This document shows positions 1 through 5,928 of a stretch of 7,627 nt of DNA, piece by piece. A program made the position numbers and the translations under genes. Position 1 is the first letter of the stretch. Every line of letters starts with the position of its first letter. This DNA comes from an uncultured bacterium (lineage in GTDB: Bacteria; Planctomycetota; Phycisphaerae; Phycisphaerales; SM1A02), in assembly GCA_903938205.1 (NCBI GenBank), contig CAJACJ010000306.1, positions 1 to 7,627 of the forward strand, read 5' to 3'. Below the pieces are notes generated by a model that was given only the letters and a program-made list of their open reading frames with translations, made no database searches and had not been told where the DNA came from.

Positions 1-492
1 CGCGTGCAGAACCGCGTCCAAATTTTCCGTGGGCTCGCCCATGCCCATGAACACAATGTTCTTGATGAGAAATCCGCGGCCACCGTCAAAAGTATTTTCA
101 ATTCGGTGGCGCGCCGCGAACCACTGCGCCACAATTTCCGCTGCGCTTAAGTTGCGCAGCAAACCCATTTGCGCCGTCTCGCAAAACCCGCAGCCCATGG
201 CGCAACCCACTTGACTGCTCACGCACAGGGTGCGGCTAAATCCACCGCCAGTATGCGGCATGGGAATAATCACGCTTTCAGTTTCAAGTCCGCCGCCAAC
301 CTTCAGCGTGAACTTCACGGTCTCGCCATCCACCAGCGTCTTTGCAATTTCTGGAAGTTCAGCGTGCGCAAAATCCGCCTCGGCCTCGTCGCGGCGATAC
401 ACGGCGGCGTACTTCAGCATCACTTCTCTGCGCGCGCGCCGACTCTGCAAGCGCTCAACAAATTCATCGCTGGTCAGACCAAGGACATCCAT
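1..492 (-). CDS. rlmN: RlmN-family 23S rRNA adenine-C2 methyltransferase (radical SAM), 3' part outside the window
   Basis: The first 164 codons are visible and the frame is open to the window edge. The family uses a [4Fe-4S] cluster and SAM to methylate C2 of A2503 in 23S rRNA (and A37 of some tRNAs) in the cytoplasm. Seen: the radical SAM motif CAMGCGFC with cysteines at residues 97, 101 and 104, preceded by RTLCVSSQVG, and FMGMGEP at about 148-154, the RlmN/Cfr SAM-binding signature. The ATG at 492 is the only sensible start, because an in-frame TAG lies four codons upstream. No clear Shine-Dalgarno is seen. The first cluster Cys lies at 97, against 125 in E. coli RlmN, so the region before the barrel is short, apparently lacking part of the segment between the helical N-terminal domain and the VIIPM strand. 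The C-terminal catalytic Cys is outside the window. RlmN is far likelier than Cfr on context, but a divergent paralogue is possible. It diverges from fdx. Confidence 0.9.
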   Translation of the reverse strand, partial: MDVLGLTSDEFVERLQSRRARREVMLKYAAVYRRDEAEADFAHAELPEIAKTLVDGETVKFTLKVGGGLETESVIIPMPHTGGGFSRTLCVSSQVGCAMGCGFCETAQMGLLRNLSAAEIVAQWFAARHRIENTFDGGRGFLIKNIVFMGMGEPTENLDAVLHA

Positions 493-498
493 GGGGCA

Positions 499-504
499 AG
501 CCTA
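499..504 (-). promoter_or_regulatory. Possible -10 box for rlmN, leaderless spacing
   Basis: Read on the minus strand, TAGGCT lies 6 bases before the rlmN ATG and fits the TAnnnT form of a -10 hexamer. Transcription would then begin at or next to the start codon, which would explain the missing Shine-Dalgarno. No -35 match is visible at the usual spacing. The same TAG also closes the reading frame upstream of rlmN. Weak on its own; listed because the same arrangement precedes two other genes here. Confidence 0.25.
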
Positions 505-552
505 TCGCCAAAGCCGCGAAAACCTATGCAAGAAAAAAAGGCGATGGTTCCC

Positions 553-558
553 TAATAT
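553..558 (+). promoter_or_regulatory. Possible -10 box for fdx, leaderless spacing
   Basis: TAATAT lies 8 bases before the fdx ATG in the 74-base gap between divergent rlmN and fdx. There is no good Shine-Dalgarno before fdx and no TTGACA-like -35, since an A-rich run occupies that place. A transcript starting about 8 bases downstream would be leaderless or nearly so. No operator for an IscR-type regulator could be recognised in the gap. Tentative. Confidence 0.3.
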
Positions 559-566
559 GGGTTTCT

Positions 567-965
567 ATGCATTTAAAACGATCCGATCATGAGCACGGCC
601 CGCCAATTGTTCCCGTGATTTTCCATTTGGAAGATCCCGCGGGTTTAACCAGCACCAAGCAGGAAAAGTGGGAACTCATGGGCGGCGTGGGTGAGCATGT
701 TTTAGAAGTCGCCATGGATCATGGCATCAACATTGAGCACGCGTGTGGCGGCGTGTGCGCGTGCAGTACCTGCCATATTTATGTCGTGAAGGGTATGGAG
801 CATCTCAGTCCCGCGACGGAGGCGGAGGAGGATCGCGTTGAAGAGGCGCCTGGTCTTCAACGCAACAGTCGCTTGTCGTGCCAATGTGAAATCATCAGCA
901 ACGGCGTGATTGAAATTCAAGTCCCTTCGTGGAATCGCAACGCGGTCAAGGAAATTCCTCATTAA
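567..965 (+). CDS. fdx: ISC-type [2Fe-2S] ferredoxin
   Basis: A 132-residue protein of the adrenodoxin-like ferredoxin family that donates electrons during iron-sulfur cluster assembly on IscU/IscS in the cytoplasm. Seen: ACGGVCACSTCHIYV with cluster ligands C60, C66 and C69 (C-x5-C-x2-C), and the fourth ligand C105 in SRLSCQC. Two further cysteines, C64 and C107, lie nearby; the family often has the first of these. The acidic stretch HLSPATEAEEDRVEEA (79-94) and a C-terminal VPSWNRNAVKEIPH resembling the E. coli Fdx tail place it in the ISC subgroup and not among plant-type or respiratory ferredoxins. The frame is open upstream to 342, but that part lies antisense inside rlmN, so ATG 567 was chosen. 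A GTG at 615 is a less likely start that would remove 16 residues. It is followed by iscX after 58 bases. Confidence 0.95.
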   Translation: MHLKRSDHEHGPPIVPVIFHLEDPAGLTSTKQEKWELMGGVGEHVLEVAMDHGINIEHACGGVCACSTCHIYVVKGMEHLSPATEAEEDRVEEAPGLQRNSRLSCQCEIISNGVIEIQVPSWNRNAVKEIPH

Positions 966-1023
966 TACGCGCTTGGGTTCGCCATAATGACATCAAGAAC
1001 TTTCACATGGAGTGTGTCGCGTC

Positions 1024-1233
1024 ATGGAAAATAAAATGCACTGGCTTGATGTTGTGGAGATCGCTGAAGCGTTGGTGGATGCGCACCCGGAAATGGATCC
1101 GCTCACCATTGCGTTTCCAAAACTAAAATCACTGGTGCAAAGTTTGGCAGATTTCCAAGAGCAGCCTGGCCATCCAAGCAACGAGAAAATTCTCGAAGCC
1201 ATTCAGCAGGCCTGGATTGATGAATTGAATTAA
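1024..1233 (+). CDS. iscX: IscX, Fe-S cluster assembly regulator
   Basis: A 69-residue acidic protein matching IscX (YfhJ), which binds iron and IscS and tunes the rate of cluster assembly. Seen: MHWLDVVEIAEAL near the N-terminus, the DAHPEMDPLTIAF segment (19-31, the conserved Asp-rich turn), LADFQEQP, and the strongly conserved SNEKILEAIQQAWIDE (52-67). Length agrees with the E. coli protein (66 residues). ATG 1024 was chosen over the in-frame GTG at 1012, because a GGAG at 1009-1012 sits 11 bases upstream and the GTG would lie within that Shine-Dalgarno. It follows fdx on the same strand, as in the isc operons of gammaproteobacteria, and is presumably co-transcribed with it. It converges with cls 48 bases downstream. 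Confidence 0.93.
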   Translation: MENKMHWLDVVEIAEALVDAHPEMDPLTIAFPKLKSLVQSLADFQEQPGHPSNEKILEAIQQAWIDELN

Positions 1234-1281
1234 AAGTATTTCTGAATGAGAAGGCGCGCCCGCCATCTGGTAAAAACATAT

Positions 1282-2727
1282 TTACAGAAGGGGACTAAGC
1301 AAGCCGCCCGCATTGTCAATGAGGCGTTCAAACCAACGTCGCTGCGCCCATTTTTCCACCAAAATTTCCGTGCTTTGCTCGATGTATTTACTCTGTAAAA
1401 AGCGTAGTTGGCCCGCGAAATCTGCGTTGTACACAATAATGCCGGCCTCAAAATTCAATTCAAAACTTCGCCTGTCCAAATTCGCGCTGGTCACGATGGC
1501 CGTGGAGCGGTCCACCACGATGGTCTTGGCATGCAATAAACCTTTTTGAAATTCATGAATGCGCACTCCGCACTCCAGCAAATTTCGGAACAGGCTGCGG
1601 CTTGCCAAGCCAACCCACATGCTGTCATTGCGCGCCGGCACCATTAAGTGCACGCGCACGCCACGCCGCGCCGCCACGGCCAATGCTGACAGAGTGGCGT
1701 AGTCAGGAACAAAGTAGGGAGTGGTCAGCACAATTTCCTCGTTGGCAATTTGCACGGCGGACTGAATGAGTTGCGTCACGGCGTCATTTTGAAAGTTGGG
1801 ACCGGTGGCGAATGATTGCGCGATCATGCCATCGCTTTCGTACGCGGGCTCGATTTTTAAAAGCGCGTCTATGTCCTCCTGCGATTCCATGTACCAATCT
1901 TCTATAAAAATCATTTGCAGTTCCTTGACCAGTGGACCCGCTATGCGAACAGTGCAATCCACCCACGGCGCAAATTTGGCCTTGGGCGCGAATCCAGCCT
2001 CCGCAATGTTCTGACTTCCAGTCCAACCCACCGCGCCGTCCACCACAAGGAATTTTCTGTGATTGCGCATATCCAACCTGCTGATAATTAAGCGCAACAT
2101 GTTCACGCGCAAGGCTTCGCACACGTTGACGCCGCCTTGCTGCAGTTTTTTTCGAAGCGCGCTCTTCAGAAAATCCTTGCTGCCCACTCCATCAACGAGA
2201 AGTCTGCACGAAACGCCGCGACTGGCCGCACGTAGCAATGCCTGCGCCACTTGTTGACCAGCTTTGTCGGCTAAATAAATGTAGGTCAGCAAATGCACAT
2301 GCAATTTCGCTTGATCAATGTCGTCGCACATGTGGTTGATGACTTCCTGCGAATCCCCGCTCAACCAAAGCTTATTGCCCGCCAACGGAACGCAATGGCT
2401 TGCCAATTGAGCCACGGCGGCAATTTGATGTTGCGCTGGCTCCAGTTGAAAGTGGCGGGTGCGCGAATCGTGATGCACATGGTTGGCGGGACAATCAACC
2501 TCCGCAATTATTTTTGCGTGGCGACGAATTCGAAACGCGCCGAATCGTGTTTCACCAACCAGTAGATAGGCGATCGCTCCAACAATTGGAACCGCAAGCA
2601 CAACCACCATCCACGCCATGGCCACTTGCGGGCGATTGCCTTTGCGCAGCAGGACTAATACGGCCATAAAAATTTGCAATGCGAACTCTCCAACGACAAA
2701 CATTGGATCGACGATTGCAATATTCAA
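1282..2727 (-). CDS. cls: Cardiolipin synthase, ClsA type (phospholipase D superfamily)
   Basis: A 481-residue inner-membrane enzyme that joins two phosphatidylglycerols into cardiolipin plus glycerol. Seen: two N-terminal membrane segments (about 9-28 and 37-58) joined by a short basic loop, with AMAWMVVVLAVPIVGAIAYLLVGE typical in pattern of the Cls N-terminal domain, then two HKD motifs: HRKFLVVD (H223, K225, D230) followed by GWTGSQN, and HAKTIVVD (H399, K401, D406) followed by TSANLDRRSFELNFE. Length agrees with E. coli ClsA (486) and the catalytic set is complete. The start shown is TTG at 2727, 9 bases after the greA stop; an AAGG lies rather far upstream. ATG at 2703 would shorten the protein by 8 residues and has no Shine-Dalgarno. 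Alignment with E. coli ClsA favours the longer form. Probably co-transcribed with greA. Confidence 0.95.
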   Translation of the reverse strand: MNIAIVDPMFVVGEFALQIFMAVLVLLRKGNRPQVAMAWMVVVLAVPIVGAIAYLLVGETRFGAFRIRRHAKIIAEVDCPANHVHHDSRTRHFQLEPAQHQIAAVAQLASHCVPLAGNKLWLSGDSQEVINHMCDDIDQAKLHVHLLTYIYLADKAGQQVAQALLRAASRGVSCRLLVDGVGSKDFLKSALRKKLQQGGVNVCEALRVNMLRLIISRLDMRNHRKFLVVDGAVGWTGSQNIAEAGFAPKAKFAPWVDCTVRIAGPLVKELQMIFIEDWYMESQEDIDALLKIEPAYESDGMIAQSFATGPNFQNDAVTQLIQSAVQIANEEIVLTTPYFVPDYATLSALAVAARRGVRVHLMVPARNDSMWVGLASRSLFRNLLECGVRIHEFQKGLLHAKTIVVDRSTAIVTSANLDRRSFELNFEAGIIVYNADFAGQLRFLQSKYIEQSTEILVEKWAQRRWFERLIDNAGGLLSPLL

Positions 2728-2736
2728 GATGGTTTT

Positions 2737-3204
2737 TTAACCTTCAATTTTGACGATCAGAAATCGGCGCTCGCCCTTGGGCAAATCAACGCGAACTGTT
2801 TCGCCAATGCGCGCTTTCATCAGGGCCACGCCAATTGGGCTTGATCCCGTGACTTCAATGTAGTCATCGCTTGAGTCATCAGTCAGTTGTCCGACAAGTC
2901 GAAACTTTTCATCGCGATTGGTTTTTACATCGCGCAGCACAACAACGGCTCCAAGAAAAACCATATCAAGCGGCACATCAATTTCGCCGGCGACTTGAAC
3001 ACGCGACAATTTGGCTTCAAGATCACGAACCTTGGCTTCGTTCATGGCTTGGTCTTCGCGCGCCGCGTGGTAATCCGCGTTCTCCTTCAGGTCGCCTTGG
3101 GCGCGAGCCTCCGCAATTCGGCCAGCGATGACTGGACGAAATTTCAAGCAATCTGAAAGTTGTGCTTCGAGCCGCTCTTTGTCGGTTTGGGAGATCATTT
3201 CCAT
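2737..3204 (-). CDS. greA: Transcription elongation factor GreA
   Basis: A 155-residue GreA, which enters the secondary channel of RNA polymerase and stimulates cleavage of backtracked transcripts. Seen: an N-terminal coiled-coil hairpin (about 1-75) with the tip motif GDLKENADYHAARE (37-50) carrying the acidic residues that hold the catalytic Mg2+, then an FKBP-like C-terminal domain with GSSPIGVALMKARIGETVRVDLP (120-142). Length is normal for the family (158 in E. coli). ATG 3204 is preceded by AAAGG at a 7-base spacing; an ATG two codons further in is less well placed. The gene lies 54 bases after the membrane-protein gene and 9 bases before cls. GreA and not GreB or Rnk is indicated by the length and the tip sequence. 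Confidence 0.96.
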   Translation of the reverse strand: MEMISQTDKERLEAQLSDCLKFRPVIAGRIAEARAQGDLKENADYHAAREDQAMNEAKVRDLEAKLSRVQVAGEIDVPLDMVFLGAVVVLRDVKTNRDEKFRLVGQLTDDSSDDYIEVTGSSPIGVALMKARIGETVRVDLPKGERRFLIVKIEG

Positions 3205-3258
3205 GGTGTTGCCTTTGGCTATACGGACAAATGGTCCGCGAGAAATAAGAATACAAAC

Positions 3259-3930
3259 TTAACCATGATTAAGCGAGGCATTTTTCAAGGGTTTGGAAGC
3301 GGTTACGCCAAGCAATATCACCACCAACCACGCTGCCGCGGCCGCAATGCACACGCCGTACGTGGAATTCCATGACAGCGAGTCGGGGTTCAGGCCACCG
3401 CCAAGCGTGTCGCGCAATACACCCAAGATCGGCCCATCAAGCCAAAGTGGCGGAGTTTGCCAATTCATACGCAGGCATACAAAATAGGCGATCGGTCCCA
3501 TTAATGAGATCATCACAATCAAGATCATGGCGGCCACGCGCTCAAGCGCCATACGGCTTCCGGTGGTCAGCGCAAGAATTGCCGCAATCAGAAGACCCCA
3601 TGCAAAAATAAATAGATCGATCAATCCCATGCGGCTTATCGACCAATTTGTAGCCAAACGCAGCGGCCACAGCACCACATGCACCAGCACGGCTATGGTT
3701 AAAAAATCAATCATCACTTGTCGAATAGGCGCTTGAGTTGGTCGTTCACTGAGTCGCAGCATGGGCCACGCAACGCACAATCCAACGGACATGGCCGATA
3801 TGAAAAGACGAACTCCTGGAAGGTAGCTGGCGATGGAAGGTTGAATGGGCGGGCGAATGCCAATGCATAAACACCATGCGCCGAAAATCCAGCAGGTGGT
3901 GATGAAGACAAGTCCGCGTGGCAGAATCAT
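3259..3930 (-). CDS. Uncharacterised integral membrane protein, about six membrane segments
   Basis: A 223-residue protein I do not recognise. Hydrophobic segments lie at about 6-25, 39-58, 73-92, 102-121, 131-152 and 191-210, with short polar loops and one longer loop (about 153-190) that contains WLDGPILGVLRDTLGGG and several Pro, Trp and Gly residues. Basic loops near 59-70 and 122-131 (LRLSERPTQAPIR, TGSRMALERV) probably face the cytoplasm. No signal peptide cleavage site, cofactor motif or catalytic signature is visible. ATG 3930 is the first in the frame; it lacks a Shine-Dalgarno but has TAATCT 6 bases upstream. It stands between the ftsQ-like gene (62 bases) and greA (54 bases), all on one strand. 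A role tied to division or the envelope is possible only from position and is not supported by sequence. Confidence 0.8.
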   Translation of the reverse strand: MILPRGLVFITTCWIFGAWCLCIGIRPPIQPSIASYLPGVRLFISAMSVGLCVAWPMLRLSERPTQAPIRQVMIDFLTIAVLVHVVLWPLRLATNWSISRMGLIDLFIFAWGLLIAAILALTTGSRMALERVAAMILIVMISLMGPIAYFVCLRMNWQTPPLWLDGPILGVLRDTLGGGLNPDSLSWNSTYGVCIAAAAAWLVVILLGVTASKPLKNASLNHG

Positions 3931-3936
3931 GGCTTC

Positions 3937-3942
3937 AGATTA
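3937..3942 (-). promoter_or_regulatory. Possible -10 box for the membrane-protein gene, leaderless spacing
   Basis: On the minus strand TAATCT lies 6 bases before the ATG at 3930, inside the 62-base gap after the ftsQ-like gene. Only a weak GAAG is present where a Shine-Dalgarno would be. No -35 box is seen at 16-18 bases. If real, it would make this gene the start of a new unit running into greA and cls. Confidence 0.28.
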
Positions 3943-3992
3943 GTGCAATTATCCAAGAGTGTGGTGCTGATACGCGTGCGCAACAGAGTGAA

Positions 3993-4871
3993 TCAGCGCA
4001 TGCCGACATAGTCGGAGAGTAAATTCAATTCGTCGTCGCAGCCCGCATCAATTCGTCCATAGTGGTCAAAGAGCCACTGCAGATATTCAATTTTTTGACG
4101 CGCCGGAACTTCCGCCGCGCTTTCACTTCCAGGACTGCGTCCCCATTTAATTGTGCAGCCACGGTTGGTCTTCATGCGAAGGCATCCGTCATCTTTTGTG
4201 TGTTCCAAATCAATGCACGCAATTTGTCCGCGCCATGCGTGATCATCAATCATGCGGGCCAATGCAACTGCTCCACGCATATCTTTGCCCGCCCAATCCG
4301 CGCCAAATGTCGCGGGTCGAGCAAAGGACGCATTTTCAATTCGAATCATGCTGCTGGGCGCAGTGCCAGCGCGGTAGCAGCGGGGCAGTAATTTTCCGTC
4401 AACGTCGATCAAGTGGTCGTAGCCACCCTCGCGAACAACGGCAAAGGGCGTGGTCCAAATTCCGTCCACATACACCTCGTTCATGCCACTGCGTTTCACT
4501 TGTTTAATTTCACTGAACCAACCGGTGTTCATCAGCGCGCGGCGTGACTCGGTCAGTCCATCGCGATCCATTGGTGAGCCATTCAATTTGTCGGCAACCA
4601 CATCCGCCAGTGGAGTGAGGTCGGCCTCGCTCATCCAAGCGGGACGCGATGAGAACACCACTTGAAATGGCAAGTCACTCTTGCGTGACGCAGCCTCGCG
4701 CGAGAGAATTGGAACGCCCATTCCCAAGGCCAACGCCATCAGCGCGAATGAGGCTGTCCAACCAACTGCCACAATTACAGGTTTTGATTTCAACCAATGC
4801 AGGTTCAGGGAAAATTTAAAACCAGAAGCGGTGGAGGTGCGCTTGGGTGACGATCGTTTACGGGAGGCCAT
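3993..4871 (-). CDS. ftsQ: FtsQ/DivIB-like cell division protein
   Basis: A 292-residue single-pass membrane protein: a basic cytoplasmic tail (1-30, rich in Arg and Lys), one membrane helix (about 31-53), then an extracytoplasmic part. FtsQ/DivIB links early and late division proteins through FtsB/FtsL. Seen: a POTRA-like stretch at about 68-138 (FQVVFSSRP, then repeated hydrophobic residues, ESRRALMNTGWFSEIKQVKR, NEVYVDGIW), followed by TPFAVVREGGYDHLIDVDGKLLP (141-163), which resembles the FtsQ beta domain, and a late DHYGRIDAG. Five cysteines lie outside the membrane (165, 219, 230, 239, 278). Its place after murC-murB-ddl is the classic dcw position of ftsQ and is strong support. ATG 4871 was chosen because AGGAG lies 4 bases upstream; a TTG at 4883 overlaps the Shine-Dalgarno. 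Identity rests on fold pattern plus context, not on a strict motif. No ftsA follows. Confidence 0.75.
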   Translation of the reverse strand: MASRKRSSPKRTSTASGFKFSLNLHWLKSKPVIVAVGWTASFALMALALGMGVPILSREAASRKSDLPFQVVFSSRPAWMSEADLTPLADVVADKLNGSPMDRDGLTESRRALMNTGWFSEIKQVKRSGMNEVYVDGIWTTPFAVVREGGYDHLIDVDGKLLPRCYRAGTAPSSMIRIENASFARPATFGADWAGKDMRGAVALARMIDDHAWRGQIACIDLEHTKDDGCLRMKTNRGCTIKWGRSPGSESAAEVPARQKIEYLQWLFDHYGRIDAGCDDELNLLSDYVGMR

Positions 4872-4875
4872 TACT

Positions 4876-4880
4876 CTCCT
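4876..4880 (-). promoter_or_regulatory. Shine-Dalgarno of the ftsQ-like gene, deciding its start
   Basis: AGGAG on the minus strand, 4 bases before ATG 4871. It overlaps the region just after the alternative TTG start at 4883, which would have to be read through it, so the ATG is preferred. Confidence 0.7.
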
Positions 4881-4913
4881 CAATCGGTCAGACTTGCCTA
4901 GGAAGTAAAGAAA

Positions 4914-4925
4914 TCATGGCCATGA
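4914..4925. repeat. 12-base perfect palindrome in the ddl-ftsQ spacer
   Basis: TCATGGCCATGA reads the same on both strands. It lies in the 157-base gap between ddl and the ftsQ-like gene, 43 bases upstream of the ftsQ-like start. It could be a binding site for a dimeric protein, but a palindrome of this size also occurs by chance, and no second copy was noticed in the window. Confidence 0.3.
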
Positions 4926-4993
4926 AATGAGGTCCCAAATATGGGCAACAGCCATGTCCGTCACTTAGGCCTTCAAATGGATTTCGCTGGGAT

Positions 4994-5014
4994 GGATCTA
5001 TGGCGCCAAGATCC
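4994..5014. repeat. Inverted repeat just downstream of ddl
   Basis: GGATCT at 4994-4999 is matched by AGATCC at 5009-5014 around a 9-base loop that contains GGCGCC. The hairpin begins 14 bases after the ddl stop codon on the minus strand. No T-run follows on that strand, so it is not a standard intrinsic terminator. It might pause transcription or protect the 3' end of the murC-murB-ddl message. The rest of this spacer (4872-5028) holds no gene that I can support. Confidence 0.35.
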
Positions 5015-5028
5015 ACTGAAAGACCCAC

Positions 5029-5928
5029 TTACACATGCAATTTTGCGGCGCGATTCAGTGCGCCTTGAGCCAGTTCAAGCACCAACTGTTCCATTGATAT
5101 TCCAGCATGTTTGGCGGCTTTTGGCACCAATGAATGATCGGTGAACCCAGGCATTGTGTTGACCTCTAGAAACCAAGGTCCGCGCTCATCGGCCATGAAA
5201 TCCACCCGCGCCACGTCGCGCAAACCCAGTCCTTGCCAACACAGAAGCGAGTACCGGTTCATGGCGTTCTTCACTTCGGTGGAAATATCTGGTTCCAAAA
5301 TGTATTGCGTGTCATTGCGCAAATATTTGGCTTGGTAATCGTACACGCCGCTGTTGGCTTTGATTTCAATCAGCGGTAGAACTTTTCCATTGAGAATGCC
5401 CACCGTGAATTCACGGCCTTGAATGTATTCCTCCGCAAGCAACCGGGGTCTGCGTCCTTCAAGTTGTTGACGCGCTGATACAAGTTCTTCTGGCGTGCGA
5501 CAAATTCTTAAATCCACGCTTGAGCCATCGTTGGATGGTTTAATCACTAAGGGAAGTTTGACCGTGATGGGCTTGCCCATGACCACTTCGCATGCGGCAG
5601 GAGTTGGCACGCCAGCTTGGGCAACGGCATTTTTAGTGGCCGTCTTGTCCATGGCTAGGCGAGCGGCTTCGGGTCCGCATCCAACATAGGGCCGTCCATC
5701 TTGCTCCAGAATTTCTTGCAGAGGGCCACCTTCGCCCCAAGGTCCGTGCAGTACCGGGAAAATCACGTCGCCAGAGAGCGCCTGTAATTCAGCAAGTTCA
5801 AGCCGATCAATCGTGATTTCATTCACTTGCGCATTGGCGCGCGCGAGTGCGGCGGCAACCTGCGCGCCGCTTTTAATGCTGACTTCACGCTCCGCGTCGG
5901 GACCGCCTTTGAGCACAAGTACTCGCAT
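5029..5928 (-). CDS. ddl: D-alanine--D-alanine ligase
   Basis: A 299-residue ATP-grasp ligase that joins two D-Ala for the peptidoglycan stem peptide, in the cytoplasm. Seen: GGPDAEREVSIKSG (8-21) with Glu14 for the first D-Ala site, HGPWGEGGPLQ (61-71), KPSNDGSSVDL (130-140) in the ATP-binding region, the loop SGVYDYQAKY (193-202) whose tyrosines point to D-Ala and not D-lactate as second substrate, RVDF (241-244), and EVNTMPGFTDHSLVPK (255-270) with Mg2+ and substrate residues Glu255 and Asn257. Length is usual for the DdlB group. The frame is open 12 codons further upstream, but ATG 5928 overlaps the murB stop as TAATG and has GGAG (5937-5940) at an 8-base spacing, so it is the natural start. 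Translation is probably coupled to murB. Confidence 0.96.
   Translation of the reverse strand: MRVLVLKGGPDAEREVSIKSGAQVAAALARANAQVNEITIDRLELAELQALSGDVIFPVLHGPWGEGGPLQEILEQDGRPYVGCGPEAARLAMDKTATKNAVAQAGVPTPAACEVVMGKPITVKLPLVIKPSNDGSSVDLRICRTPEELVSARQQLEGRRPRLLAEEYIQGREFTVGILNGKVLPLIEIKANSGVYDYQAKYLRNDTQYILEPDISTEVKNAMNRYSLLCWQGLGLRDVARVDFMADERGPWFLEVNTMPGFTDHSLVPKAAKHAGISMEQLVLELAQGALNRAAKLHV

Noticed and set aside
342..566. Open frame extending fdx 75 codons upstream
   Set aside because: This stretch is antisense to the well-supported rlmN coding sequence and has no ferredoxin-like sequence; the protein matches the family only from about ATG 567 onward.
702..962. 86-codon minus-strand frame opposite fdx
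   Set aside because: It is a shadow of the ferredoxin gene, with no recognisable protein and no start signal.
983..988. CATAAT as a -10 box for a separate iscX promoter
   Set aside because: The place 17 bases upstream overlaps the fdx stop codon and does not resemble a -35; co-transcription with fdx is the simpler reading.
1234..1287. Possible bidirectional terminator between convergent iscX and cls, including CTGGTAAA...TTTACAG and GGCGCGCC
   Set aside because: The stem is AT-rich with a bulge and overlaps the cls stop codon, there is no T-run, and the GGCGCGCC palindrome has no loop; not supportable as a terminator.
3224..3238. Hairpin CGGAC-AAATG-GTCCG between the membrane-protein gene and greA
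   Set aside because: A 5-bp stem with no T-run on either strand; too weak to call a terminator, and as likely by chance.
4900..4960. Tiny minus-strand frames (13 and 9 codons, joined by ATGA) before the ftsQ-like gene
   Set aside because: Too short, with no Shine-Dalgarno and no regulatory-leader features; frames of this size are expected by chance.
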